Made by a program: the position numbers and the translations under genes
In this document: piece by piece, positions 6,428 through 14,170 of the stretch
Layout: every line of letters starts with the position of its first letter
How positions within the stretch are numbered: the stretch's first letter is position 1
Notes under the pieces: generated by a model
The model's input: the letters and a program-made list of their open reading frames with translations, nothing else
Database searches by the model: none
Told to the model about the DNA's origin: nothing
Assembly (NCBI GenBank): GCA_003170995.1
Contig: PMXT01000161.1
Coordinates: 2,847 to 23,333 of the forward strand
DNA: 20,487 bases
From: Actinomycetota bacterium
GTDB lineage: Bacteria > Actinomycetota > Thermoleophilia > Gaiellales > Gaiellaceae
Direction: 5' to 3'

Positions 6428-7365
6428 AGCTGGGAATCGTGGTCGTCTACATGGTCAAGGCCGAGAATGGCGAGCTGCTCGACCTGCACCTGCGAAAGAT
6501 CCGCGCGCTGACGACGGTCCCGTACACGATCTACGCCGGCGTCAGGCATCTGCCCTCTCCCCTGCTGCAAAGGCTGGAGAGCGAGCCTCAACTGGAGATT
6601 GTTTCCTTTCCCGAGACCGATCTGCGCGGGAGCGCCGAGCACTCCTTCTACCTCGAGCATCTAGTCGAGCACGCCATGACCGACGACGTGACGCACTTGG
6701 TGACAATGCATGTCGACTCCTTCCCGGTGCGGCCGGGCTGGGACGAGGAGATCGCCGGGCAGCTGAACGGCGATACGGTGCTGGCCACGCTTTCCAGAGA
6801 TCGCTCTCTGATTCAGTACAGCGCCTGCCTTTTCTTCCGCCGGGATTTCTGGGCGGAGTACCGGCCCAGGTTCTTGCTCACCAAGGCCGATCGTGCCTCG
6901 CCGGAGTACGAGCGCTTCTACCGCGAGCAACCACACCACAAAGAAGACTCCGGCGTCGGTTACGTCTTCCGGGCCCATTCCGAGGGGAAGTCATTCGTGG
7001 CGCTGGAGAGATCCGACGCGAGCGAGAGCGGCCGGCACTTCGGCAGCGTATATGCCGATCTCGTCTTCCATCTCGAAGGCGCGTATCGCCACGACAAGCT
7101 GAACGAGGGAGAGAGTGCGGCTGCGAACATGACGAGGCCGAAAGCCCTCCTCGACGCGAAGAACAGAATCAAGCGTTACATCCCGGAGGCGATCAGGCGC
7201 CGAGTTCGTAGGGTCTCGCAACCGCTGATCGGCACCTGGGAGCAGCCGTTCTACGACGAAGCCCGGACCAGGCTCCTCTATGACTCCGAGAGATACCTGA
7301 GCGAGCGAATGGGAACGACCGACGCCGCGGAGAAGCGCTCGCCGAAGAAAAGTCCTCGCGCCTGA
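6424..7365 (+). CDS. Putative GT-A-type glycosyltransferase-like protein
   Basis: A 313-residue soluble protein with no clear signal peptide. The start KLGIVVVYMV followed by a polar helix resembles the first strand-helix unit of GT-A glycosyltransferases. HLVTMHVDSFPVRPGWDEEI (about residues 91-110) sits where the metal-binding DxD region and the following acceptor helix would be, though only one aspartate of the motif is obvious. CLFFRRDFW near 136-144 recalls the strand after it. The last 100 residues are basic (RRRVRRVS) and could touch membrane lipid or a charged partner. The ATG is embedded in the stop of the COG4091 gene, so both proteins are made together. Sugar transfer to a cell-surface glycan is the best guess; the fold assignment rests on pattern, not on a search. 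Confidence 0.5.
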   Translation: MKLGIVVVYMVKAENGELLDLHLRKIRALTTVPYTIYAGVRHLPSPLLQRLESEPQLEIVSFPETDLRGSAEHSFYLEHLVEHAMTDDVTHLVTMHVDSFPVRPGWDEEIAGQLNGDTVLATLSRDRSLIQYSACLFFRRDFWAEYRPRFLLTKADRASPEYERFYREQPHHKEDSGVGYVFRAHSEGKSFVALERSDASESGRHFGSVYADLVFHLEGAYRHDKLNEGESAAANMTRPKALLDAKNRIKRYIPEAIRRRVRRVSQPLIGTWEQPFYDEARTRLLYDSERYLSERMGTTDAAEKRSPKKSPRA

Positions 7366-7384
7366 TGGCGCCCGAGGTGGTCGC

Positions 7385-7398
7385 TCGGCGATCGCCGA
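7385..7398. promoter_or_regulatory. 14-bp perfect palindrome upstream of ABC exporter operon
   Basis: TCGGCGATCGCCGA is perfectly self-complementary and lies about 20 bases after the glycosyltransferase-like gene, just ahead of an AT-rich stretch containing TACAGT (7405-7410), a possible -10. It may be an operator for the ABC exporter genes or a weak terminator hairpin of the previous operon. The remainder of the 126-base gap shows nothing else convincing. Confidence 0.3.
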
Positions 7399-7491
7399 AT
7401 TATCTACAGTTAGGAGTCCAATGCTCCGGCGCCTCGATACAGAGCTCTCCGCGACATGATGGCGAACGTAGTCGCGTTGGGAAGAGTCTGA

Positions 7492-8526
7492 GTGTCGGCG
7501 CCCCGGCCGTCTGCCGACGGCGCCGCAGGGCGAAACGGGTCGGAATCGCCGCCGGTTGTGGTGGCGGCGTCGGATCTGGCGCGCCACTTCGGGAATGTCG
7601 TCGCCGTCAGCGGCGTCACGTTCGAGGTGGGCGAGGGCGAGATCTTCGGCTTTCTCGGACCGAACGGCGCCGGCAAGTCGACGACGATCAACATGCTCTG
7701 CACGCTGCTCAAGCCGACCTCGGGCAGTGCTCACATCGCCGGTTACGACGTTGTCCGAGAGCCGCTCAAGGTTCGCAGCCACATCGGCCTCGTTTTCCAG
7801 GAGACGACGCTAGACGACTACCTGACGGCTTCCGAGAACCTACGCTTCCACGCCGAGCTGTACGGCGTCGAGCCCGAGATCCGCGCCGAGCGGCTCGAGT
7901 TGGTGCTCTCCATGGTCGGTCTCGCCGATCGCAGAGACCATCTCGTAGGCACCTTCTCGGGGGGTATGAAGCGACGCCTGGAGATCGCGCGCGGCCTCAT
8001 CCACTCGCCGCGCGTCCTCTTCCTAGACGAGCCGACCGTCGGGCTCGATCCGCAGACGAGAGCGCACATCTGGGAGTACATCCACGAGCTCAGGGATCGC
8101 GAGGCGATCACCATCTTCCTGACCACGCACTACATGGACGAGGCGGAGCACTGCAGCCGGATCGCGATCGTGGACAACGGAGCGCTGGTCGTGGTCGACA
8201 CGCCCGATGCGCTCAAGGCGCTGATCGGTAAGGACCGGATCGAGCTGCAGGTGCCCGACAGCCAGGCGACAATCGCCGCACTGCGCGAGCAGTTCTCGCT
8301 CGAGGCGACGGTCAGCGAGGGCGCGGTCACCTTCCACGTCGCGGACGGCGAGGAGTTCGTGCCGAAGCTCTTCGCCAGGCTCGGACAGCCGATCAGCTCG
8401 ATCCGGGTCTCGCGCCCGACGCTCGACGACGTCTTCATGACCTACACCGGTCGCACGATCCGTGACGCCGAGGCCTCGACAGGCGAACGGATGCGAAACC
8501 ACCCGCGAATGCGCAGACGGAGATGA
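7492..8526 (+). CDS. ABC exporter ATP-binding protein, DrrA type
   Basis: A 344-residue ATPase with all ABC motifs: Walker A GPNGAGKST at residues 56-64, Q-loop glutamine at 103, signature FSGGMKRR at 155-162, Walker B VLFLDEP at 175-181 and the switch histidine at about 213. After the nucleotide-binding domain comes a C-terminal extension of about 110 residues ending in the SRPTLDDVFMTYTGR stretch, which is characteristic of DrrA/NodI-like ATPases of ABC-2 exporters. It powers the permease encoded next. The GTG start is supported by GGGAAGAG six bases upstream and by an in-frame TGA immediately before the GTG. Its stop overlaps the permease ATG (ATGA). Substrates in this family include drugs, antibiotics, lipids and glycans; none can be chosen here. 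Confidence 0.93.
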   Translation: MSAPRPSADGAAGRNGSESPPVVVAASDLARHFGNVVAVSGVTFEVGEGEIFGFLGPNGAGKSTTINMLCTLLKPTSGSAHIAGYDVVREPLKVRSHIGLVFQETTLDDYLTASENLRFHAELYGVEPEIRAERLELVLSMVGLADRRDHLVGTFSGGMKRRLEIARGLIHSPRVLFLDEPTVGLDPQTRAHIWEYIHELRDREAITIFLTTHYMDEAEHCSRIAIVDNGALVVVDTPDALKALIGKDRIELQVPDSQATIAALREQFSLEATVSEGAVTFHVADGEEFVPKLFARLGQPISSIRVSRPTLDDVFMTYTGRTIRDAEASTGERMRNHPRMRRRR

Positions 8527-9392
8527 GGTTGGCGCCCTCGAATGCCCCGGCTGTCGCTCCCGCGCACCTTGCGGGTGGCGATCTCCGCTCCGACTTACGG
8601 GCGGTGAAGGTCGTCTGGCGCCGGGAGCTGCTCCGCTTCTTCCGCAACCGCTTACGGCTACTCACCTCGTTTGTTCAGCCGGTTCTCTTCCTGCTTGTCC
8701 TCGGCACCGGCTTCGCCGCGCTTGCGCCATCGGCCGGCAACGTCAACTTCAAGACCTTCATGTTCCCGGGCATCCTTGCCATGACCGTCCTTTTCACGTC
8801 GCTCTTCTCGGCCATCTCGATCGTCTGGGATCGCGAGTTCGGCTTCCTGCGCGAGATGCTCGTCGCCCCGGTGCGGCGTGGTGCGATCGTCGTCGGTAAG
8901 TGCGCGGGCGGCGCCACCACAGCGGTCATCCAGGGTGCGCTGATGCTGCTTTTGGCCGGCCTCGTCGGCGTTCCCTACTCGGCCATTCTGCTCCTGACAC
9001 TGCTCGGCGAGATGATCATCGTCGCGATCGCCCTGACCGCGCTGGGCGTGCTCCTCGCCAGCCGGATGAGCGAGATCCAGTCGTTTCAGGCGGTGATGCA
9101 ATTCATCGTCATGCCGATGTTCTTCCTCTCCGGAGCCATCTTCCCACCGAGCAACCTGCCGCAGTGGCTCTCGCTGCTGACGCGCCTCGATCCGCTCGCC
9201 TATGCGGTCGACCCGATGCGCCGCGCCGTTTTCGAGCACGTCAGTGCATCCCCGGCGCTCCAAGCGCGCCTGAACGGAGGCATCACCTGGGACGGCTGGC
9301 GGCTGCCGATCGGGCTCGAGCTCGGCATTGTCGCCGCGGTAGCGGTCGTGGCTCTGGCTCTCGCCGTCTGGCAGTTCAGCAAGGCGGAGTAG
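8523..9392 (+). CDS. ABC-2 type exporter permease, DrrB type
   Basis: A 289-residue membrane protein with about six helices: one after the basic RELLRFFRNRLRLL segment (LTSFVQPVLFLLVLGTGFAAL), then MFPGILAMTVLFTSLFSAIS, a central group with LMLLLAGLVGVPYSAILLL, MFFLSGAIFPPSNLPQWLSL near residues 200-220, and a final C-terminal helix. The FPPSNLPQWL segment followed by RLDPLAYAVDPMR is a hallmark of DrrB/NodJ-type ABC-2 permeases. It forms the membrane pore with the preceding ATPase; its ATG lies inside that gene's stop, so the two subunits are made in step. Length is normal for the family. Confidence 0.92.
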   Translation: MRLAPSNAPAVAPAHLAGGDLRSDLRAVKVVWRRELLRFFRNRLRLLTSFVQPVLFLLVLGTGFAALAPSAGNVNFKTFMFPGILAMTVLFTSLFSAISIVWDREFGFLREMLVAPVRRGAIVVGKCAGGATTAVIQGALMLLLAGLVGVPYSAILLLTLLGEMIIVAIALTALGVLLASRMSEIQSFQAVMQFIVMPMFFLSGAIFPPSNLPQWLSLLTRLDPLAYAVDPMRRAVFEHVSASPALQARLNGGITWDGWRLPIGLELGIVAAVAVVALALAVWQFSKAE

Positions 9393-9428
9393 GCGGCCAG
9401 AGGTCTTCTCTACGGGCGATTCGCAGGT

Positions 9429-9440
9429 AGCGCTAGCGCT
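9429..9440. promoter_or_regulatory. 12-bp perfect palindrome upstream of mrp
   Basis: AGCGCTAGCGCT is perfectly self-complementary and lies 26 bases before the Mrp start codon and 14 bases before its ribosome site, inside the 74-base gap after the ABC permease. Its position suits a repressor operator or a short hairpin; the regulator is unknown. Confidence 0.3.
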
Positions 9441-9454
9441 CTCGTACTCCGGTC

Positions 9455-9459
9455 GGAGG
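9455..9459 (+). promoter_or_regulatory. Shine-Dalgarno fixing a TTG start for mrp
   Basis: GGAGG ends seven bases before TTG at 9467, which is ideal spacing. The next in-frame ATG at 9476 would be 16 bases away, so the TTG is preferred. Confidence 0.6.
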
Positions 9460-9466
9460 CAGTGGC

Positions 9467-10540
9467 TTGAGTGGGATGGATACCCTGTCTGTCGTGGCTC
9501 TCTCCCGCGCGCAGATAGAGATGGCGCTCCGCAACGTCATCGACCCGGAGTTGGGCAAGCCGGTGACCATGCTCGGGATGGTGCGCCGGATCGAGATCGA
9601 CGGCGGGACGGTTCGGATCACGCTGGCGCTGACCATCGCCGGCTGCCCGCTCAAAGACAGCTTCCAGGAACAGGTCGCCCGCCACGTCGGCGCCGTCCCC
9701 GGGGTCGAGTCGGTCGAGCTCTCCTTTGAGGAGATGACCGCCGAACAGAAGCAGAAGCTGAGAAAGAGCCTCGGTATCCCCGAGAAGAGGGGGATCTCGC
9801 TGCAGGAGCGGACGCGCGTGCTCGCAGTCACCTCGGGCAAGGGCGGGGTGGGAAAATCTTCGCTCAGCGTCAATCTGGCGGCCGCACTGAGCGCCCTCGG
9901 CGAGCAGGTAGGAGTGCTCGACGCCGACATCTACGGCCATTCGGTGCCGCAGCTGCTCGGTGTCACGCAGCGCCCGGTCGCGGTAGGCGAGATGATCGTG
10001 CCGCCGCTGGGACACGGGCTCAAGTTGATGTCGATCGGCTTCTTTATCGACGAGAACAAGCCGGTGATCTGGCGCGGGCCGATGCTGCACCGCGCGCTCG
10101 AGCAGTTTCTCTCCGACGTGCACTGGGGCGATATCGACACGCTCGTCGTCGACATGCCGCCGGGTACCGGCGACGTCGCCCTCTCGCTCAGTCAGCTGCT
10201 TCCGCACGCCGAGGCGATTGTCGTTACCACGCCGCAGCCGCTCGCCCAAGAGGTCGCCGCCCGCGCCGCCCTGATGGCGAACGAGACCGGTATGCGCCTG
10301 CTCGGCGTGGTCGAGAACATGTCCTACCTGGTCGGAAGCGGCCAGGAGGTATTCGGCTCGGGCGGCGGCGAGCGCCTCGCCGAGGAGCTCGGCGTACCGC
10401 TGCTCGGTCGGATTCCGCTCGATCCAGTACTGCGCGAGTGCGGCGAACGCGGCGAGCCGGTCACCCTTGGCGCCCCTGAGAGCGAGGCGGCGATTGCGAT
10501 TGGGTCGATCGCGAAAGCGGTTGCTGGCAGCCGGGCCTGA
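9467..10540 (+). CDS. Mrp/ApbC-family iron-sulfur cluster carrier ATPase
   Basis: A 357-residue two-domain protein. Residues about 13-95 are a MIP18/DUF59 domain (NVIDPELGKPVTMLGMV, then IAGCPLKDSF with its conserved cysteine). Residues about 117-350 are the deviant-Walker P-loop ATPase of the Mrp/NBP35 family: SGKGGVGKSS at 123-132, DADIYGHSVPQLLG at 152-165, VVDMPPGTGDVALS, and VVENMSY followed by FGSGGGERLAEELG. These ATPases carry Fe-S clusters to apo-enzymes in the cytoplasm. The usual CxxC just after VENMS is absent (LVGSGQEV), so the cluster-bridging cysteines must be elsewhere or missing. The TTG start rests on GGAGG seven bases upstream. It stands next to the nuo genes, whose products need many Fe-S clusters, but on the opposite strand; a functional link is inference. 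Confidence 0.92.
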   Translation: MSGMDTLSVVALSRAQIEMALRNVIDPELGKPVTMLGMVRRIEIDGGTVRITLALTIAGCPLKDSFQEQVARHVGAVPGVESVELSFEEMTAEQKQKLRKSLGIPEKRGISLQERTRVLAVTSGKGGVGKSSLSVNLAAALSALGEQVGVLDADIYGHSVPQLLGVTQRPVAVGEMIVPPLGHGLKLMSIGFFIDENKPVIWRGPMLHRALEQFLSDVHWGDIDTLVVDMPPGTGDVALSLSQLLPHAEAIVVTTPQPLAQEVAARAALMANETGMRLLGVVENMSYLVGSGQEVFGSGGGERLAEELGVPLLGRIPLDPVLRECGERGEPVTLGAPESEAAIAIGSIAKAVAGSRA

Positions 10541-10582
10541 TCCGCGCAGGACTCACCCGAGCCCGAGCGAAGGATTCAGCCC

Positions 10583-11005
10583 ATGATCGCTCGCGCCTTC
10601 GCCCTCACTCTTCTGATCGCCGCGTCGCTCGCTGACAGCTCCGGCGCCCACTCGGCGGGCTTCTACTTCCTGCTCGCGGCCGTTCCGGTGATAGGCATGG
10701 GCGGGCTGATGGCGTTCGGGAATCTGGCGGACACTCGCGAGCTCGGTGGAAAGATCGTGGCTGGGGCACAGGCGCTTCTGTCTTTCTTTGCGCTGGCGCT
10801 GGCCATTGTCATCATCGGCTCGAATTCCGGGCCACTGCTCGACGTACCGGTACCGGCGCTGGGCGTCTCGGCGCTCGGTGCGTGCCTGGGCGTCTTCGCC
10901 TTCCAGGCTGTGCTGGGAGTGATCGGGCGAACGCTTCATCGTCAGCTCCAGCTCTATGCTCGCGCCGGCGAGGACTTCGCCACCGCAGAGCACATCGGGC
11001 TGTAA
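10583..11005 (+). CDS. Small integral membrane protein, unknown function
   Basis: A 140-residue protein with about four hydrophobic segments: residues 1-18, FYFLLAAVPVIGMGGLMAF near 27-45, a segment with LLSFFALALAIVIIG near 65-79, and VSALGACLGVFAFQAVLGVI near 95-114. A polar, partly acidic tail follows (HRQLQLYARAGEDFATAEHIGL). The first segment could act as a signal anchor. No family is recognised. The ATG is supported by AAGGA eight bases upstream. It follows mrp by 42 bases on the same strand and is probably co-transcribed with it; it converges with nuoN. The coding potential is good (clear ribosome site and consistent hydrophobic pattern), but the role is unknown. Confidence 0.75.
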   Translation: MIARAFALTLLIAASLADSSGAHSAGFYFLLAAVPVIGMGGLMAFGNLADTRELGGKIVAGAQALLSFFALALAIVIIGSNSGPLLDVPVPALGVSALGACLGVFAFQAVLGVIGRTLHRQLQLYARAGEDFATAEHIGL

Positions 11006-11055
11006 GTCCTCGAGCGAACCGAGCATCTCGCGCTGTCCGGTGGCGTGGCGCTGAC

Positions 11056-11125
11056 TCGGCACAGAATCGGCACATTTACTGCGCGTTTCCTCGCTACCGT
11101 TTCACGACCCCGCGGGTGGGTGGAT
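11056..11125 (-). repeat. Dispersed noncoding repeat, copy 2
   Basis: This is the partner of 1809-1880, on the minus strand, in the spacer between the convergent small membrane protein gene and nuoN. It carries ATCCACCCACC, CGGTAGCGAGGAAA, AATGTG and GTGCCGA in the same order with spacers differing by at most one base. It lies between two gene 3' ends, so unlike copy 1 it is not in an obvious promoter position. Confidence 0.55.
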
Positions 11126-11131
11126 AAGGCG

Positions 11132-11185
11132 GGGGGCGGAGGAACGTGGTGCCGTCACCTACCCGCGCTGCCGGTCTCCGCTCCC
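11132..11185 (+). terminator. Long hairpin between convergent genes, probable terminator
   Basis: GGGGGCGGAG (11132-11141) pairs with CTCCGCTCCC (11176-11185) over ten positions, with one G-U on the plus strand. The enclosed region has a second small hairpin, GGTG-CCGT-CACC. The T-rich TTATCTAGAGCTTTT follows on the plus side, suggesting a terminator for the mrp unit. It could also act on nuo transcripts from the other side. It lacks a textbook U-tract. Confidence 0.4.
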
Positions 11186-11198
11186 TTATCTAGAGCTT

Positions 11199-12665
11199 TT
11201 AGAACAGCAACTGGCTCGCCGCGTGCCTGGCCAGATCGATCAGCGGCTGGGCGGCGAAGAACGACCCAACCGTCACCACCACGGCAAGTGCGACGGCGCT
11301 CGAGAGCAGGCGATCGGGCATCGGCGGCTCGTCCATCGCGATCGCTTCTTCATCGGGGCCCGGCCGCATGTAGATGGCGCGAACGACCGCCAGGTAATAG
11401 CCGAGGCTGACCACCGTTGCCACGGCGCCGACGATGAGCAGCCAGGTCCAGCCCGCCTCATAGGCGGCCGCGAAGACGTAGACCTTGCCCACGAAACCGC
11501 CCGTGAGCGGGAAGCCGGCGAAGGAGAGCATGAAGATCCAGAGTGCGATCCCGTGCAGCGGTCGCCGCCAGCCGAAGCCGGCCAGATTGTCGAGCGTGGT
11601 CGGCTCGCCCAGCTCGCGCTCGTGCAGAGCCACCAGCGCGAAAACTCCGACCGAGGCGGCTCAGTACGGGATCAGGTAATAGAGGAGCGCCCGTGTGCCG
11701 AGGGAGCTCGCGGCGGTCACCGCAAGGAGCAGAAAGCCGGCATGCGAAATCGAGGAGTAGGCGAGCATGCGCTTGAGATCGCGTTGTGCCAGGGCGCCCA
11801 GGTTGCCGACCACCAGCGAGGCGACCGCTAGCACCGCCGCCGCGGCTGTCCAGAGGTGCTCCTGGTCGGGGAAGGACACGTTGAGCACGCGCAGCGCCAC
11901 CAGCAGTGCCACCGCCTTCGTCGCTCCGGCCATGAAGCCCGAGACGGGCGTGGGCGCTCCCTGGTAGACGTCGGGTGTCCAGGCGTGGAAGGGTGCGGCC
12001 GAGGCTTTGAAGGCGAAGCCGGTGAGAATCATCGCCAGCCCGGTGAGCAGCAGCAGGTCGCCGCTGGGCACCTTGCCGGCGATCTGGGCGAGGTTGAGCG
12101 TGCCCGTGGCGCCGTAGACGAAGGCGGCGCCGAAGACGAAGATCGCCGAGCTGAATCCGCCCACGATCAGGTACTTGAAGCCGGCCTCGATCGCCTCGGG
12201 ACGCTCGCGCTCGAGCGCGCAGAGCACGTAGAGCGAGATCGACATCCACTCCAGGCCGAGGAACAGCGTCAGCAGGTTGGCCGACTGGGCGAAGAAGATC
12301 ATCCCTCCGCCGGCCGAGGCGAGCAGGGCGAAGCGCTCAGCGAAGCGATCGGTCGACGAGTGTTCTCCGTGGTAGACGAGCACCGTCAGCAGCCCGACCC
12401 CGGCCACGACCATCGCCGCCAGGGCTCCGTAGCGATCGCGGAAGAGAGAGTTCGCGATCACCGCGTGGGCATCGGCGCTGCGGTCGAAGAGAACGGCCGC
12501 TGTGGCGAAGGCGCCCGCGTATCCGGCCAGGCAGAGAGCCCAGGAGACGTTCTTGCGCAAGCGCTCGGGAACGAGCACCGCGCTCAGGAGTGTGGCGATC
12601 GTCGCCGCCAGCAGCGCGAGTGAGGGCGCCAGCGCGAGCCAGTCGATGGCGGGCGTCTTGATCAC
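11199..12665 (-). pseudogene. nuoN: NADH-quinone oxidoreductase subunit N, interrupted by an in-frame TGA
   Basis: The frame from GTG at 12665 to TAA at 11199 spans 489 codons and encodes a recognisable NuoN, an antiporter-like membrane subunit of complex I involved in proton translocation. Codon 335 (11661-11663) is TGA. The family pattern runs through it: LLYYLIPY before, AASVGVFALVALHE after, where homologues usually have a small residue. Antiporter-fold landmarks are intact on both sides: FKASAAPFHAWTPDVYQGAP, QRDLKRMLAYSSISHAG, then GFPLTGGFVGKVYVF. Without readthrough about 153 C-terminal residues and several helices are lost. The GTG overlaps the nuoM stop by four bases (GTGA), which fixes the start. 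TGA is an ordinary stop elsewhere in the window, so a real nonsense mutation or a sequencing or assembly error is more likely than recoding. Confidence 0.85.
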
Positions 12666-14170
12666 CTCGTCTGCTCCGTGCTCGACGGGCTTGGTACGCA
12701 GGCGAGCCCGAACTGCGCCGGGGTCGAGCTGCTCGCCGAGGTCGTCTGAGTCTGGTCGAGACAGGCGAAGGAGCGCTTGCTGATCGCCGCCGGCCAGACC
12801 GAGAGAGCGAGCATGGCGGCGAGCAGGGCTCCGATCACGCACAGCTCGGCGGGCCGAACATCGGGTGCTTTCTTCGTCACCGACTCACCGAGCTCACGGT
12901 GCAGAACGGCCGAGATCAGCCGCAGCATGTACATCGCCGCCAGCACCATCGCCACCAGGCCGGGAATTGCCCAGCCCCAACCGCGCTGGAAAGCGCCGGC
13001 CAGGATCATGAACTCGCCCGCAAAGGCATTCGAACCGGGGACGGCGAGCGAGATGACGCCGATCGAGACGATCAGGCTGGCCAAGATCGGGCGCCCCCGC
13101 GCCATACCGCCGAGGCGCGCCAGGGCTCCGGTATGGGTGCGCATCTCGATCACCCCGGCAAGCAGGAAGAGCGCCGTAGAGATCAATCCGTGGTTGACCA
13201 TCTGCAGCACCGAGCCGCTGAGGGAAAGCTCGTTCTGGGAGAAGACTCCGAGCCCGATCAGGCTCATCTGGGCCAGGCTCGAATAGGCGACGATGCCACG
13301 CACGTCGGGAGCCCGGAAGGCGAGTAACGAGCCATAGACGAGACCGACCGCCGAAAGGGTCAGGAAGAGCGTTCGCAGGTCGTGCGTGGGACCGGGGAAC
13401 TGAGTCAGCGCGATGCGCAGAAAGCCGAATATCGCGACCTTCGAGACCACGCCCGAAAGCACCGCGGCGACCTCCGGCGGCGACTCCCGATAGGCATCGG
13501 CGAGCCAGCCGTGCAGCGGGAAGAGCGGCGCCTTGACGGTGAAGGCGGCGGCGAAGCCGAGGAAGAGCCAGACGCTGCCGCTTTGCTGGGCGCTGGTCAG
13601 GTCGAACCCGTGCGAGATTCCATAAACGACGATCGTGGCGAACATGAGTAGCGAGCCCGCCATCGTGTAGGCGACGAACTTGAAGGTCGCCTGCAGGCGC
13701 CGAGCGCCGCCCCAGACGCCGATCAACACGTAGAGCGGAATCATCATCGCCTCGTAGGCGACGTAGAAAAGGATCAGATCTTGTGCAGTGAAGACGCAGA
13801 CGACCGCGCCGGTGAGGAAGAGCATCAGCGCGTAGTAGGCGTTCGCCCGCTCGCGCCCGGCCCAGAGCCCGTAGGCGATCGCGGCGGTCATGACCACCAC
13901 GGTCAGGCCGACGAGCCAGAGCGAGAAGCCGAACAGGCCGACGTGGTAGCTGATGCCGAGATCGGAGATCCAGGCGTGCTTCTGCTCGAACTGGATCTTG
14001 GCGCTACCGAAGTCGAACTGGCGCTTCCCGAAAAAGCCGGTGATCCAGAGCCCGAGCTCGGCCAACGCGACGGCGAGCGCGAGCGAGCCCACCCACTCCT
14101 TGCTCGCGGGCAGCAAGAAGACCGCCAGCGCGCCGGCGAGAGGGAGAGCGATGAGGGAGGTCGTGAGCAT
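12662..14170 (-). CDS. nuoM: NADH-quinone oxidoreductase subunit M
   Basis: A 502-residue antiporter-like membrane subunit of respiratory complex I, one of three large proton-channel homologues in the distal arm. About fourteen helices are apparent. Family landmarks are DLILFYVAYEAMMIPLYVLI near residues 130-150, FTVKAPLFPLHGWLADAY with the channel lysine and histidine near 210-227, VAYSSLAQMSLIGLG near 295-310 and LAVPGSNAFAGEFMIL near 385-400. After the last helix (LLAAMLALSVWPAAI) there is a polar, Ser/Thr/Gln-rich tail of about 40 residues with two cysteines, longer than the usual short end. The ATG shares one base with the nuoL stop (TGATG) and its own stop overlaps nuoN's GTG by four bases, so L, M and N are translationally coupled. 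Confidence 0.95.
   Translation of the reverse strand: MLTTSLIALPLAGALAVFLLPASKEWVGSLALAVALAELGLWITGFFGKRQFDFGSAKIQFEQKHAWISDLGISYHVGLFGFSLWLVGLTVVVMTAAIAYGLWAGRERANAYYALMLFLTGAVVCVFTAQDLILFYVAYEAMMIPLYVLIGVWGGARRLQATFKFVAYTMAGSLLMFATIVVYGISHGFDLTSAQQSGSVWLFLGFAAAFTVKAPLFPLHGWLADAYRESPPEVAAVLSGVVSKVAIFGFLRIALTQFPGPTHDLRTLFLTLSAVGLVYGSLLAFRAPDVRGIVAYSSLAQMSLIGLGVFSQNELSLSGSVLQMVNHGLISTALFLLAGVIEMRTHTGALARLGGMARGRPILASLIVSIGVISLAVPGSNAFAGEFMILAGAFQRGWGWAIPGLVAMVLAAMYMLRLISAVLHRELGESVTKKAPDVRPAELCVIGALLAAMLALSVWPAAISKRSFACLDQTQTTSASSSTPAQFGLACVPSPSSTEQTR

Noticed and set aside
7456..7491. 11-codon open frame ending directly at the GTG of the ABC ATPase gene
   Set aside because: It has no ribosome site of its own and is in frame with the downstream gene, so it only marks the in-frame stop that limits the start choice. 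It is not a supported leader peptide.
11661..11663. Selenocysteine insertion at the nuoN TGA
   Set aside because: The position lies in a membrane helix where homologues carry a small ordinary residue, not cysteine, and no convincing SECIS-type hairpin follows the codon.
11661..12842. Longer nuoN N-terminus starting at 12842
   Set aside because: The extra residues are out-of-phase nuoM sequence with no NuoN character. The GTG at 12665 overlapping the nuoM stop gives the expected N-terminus.
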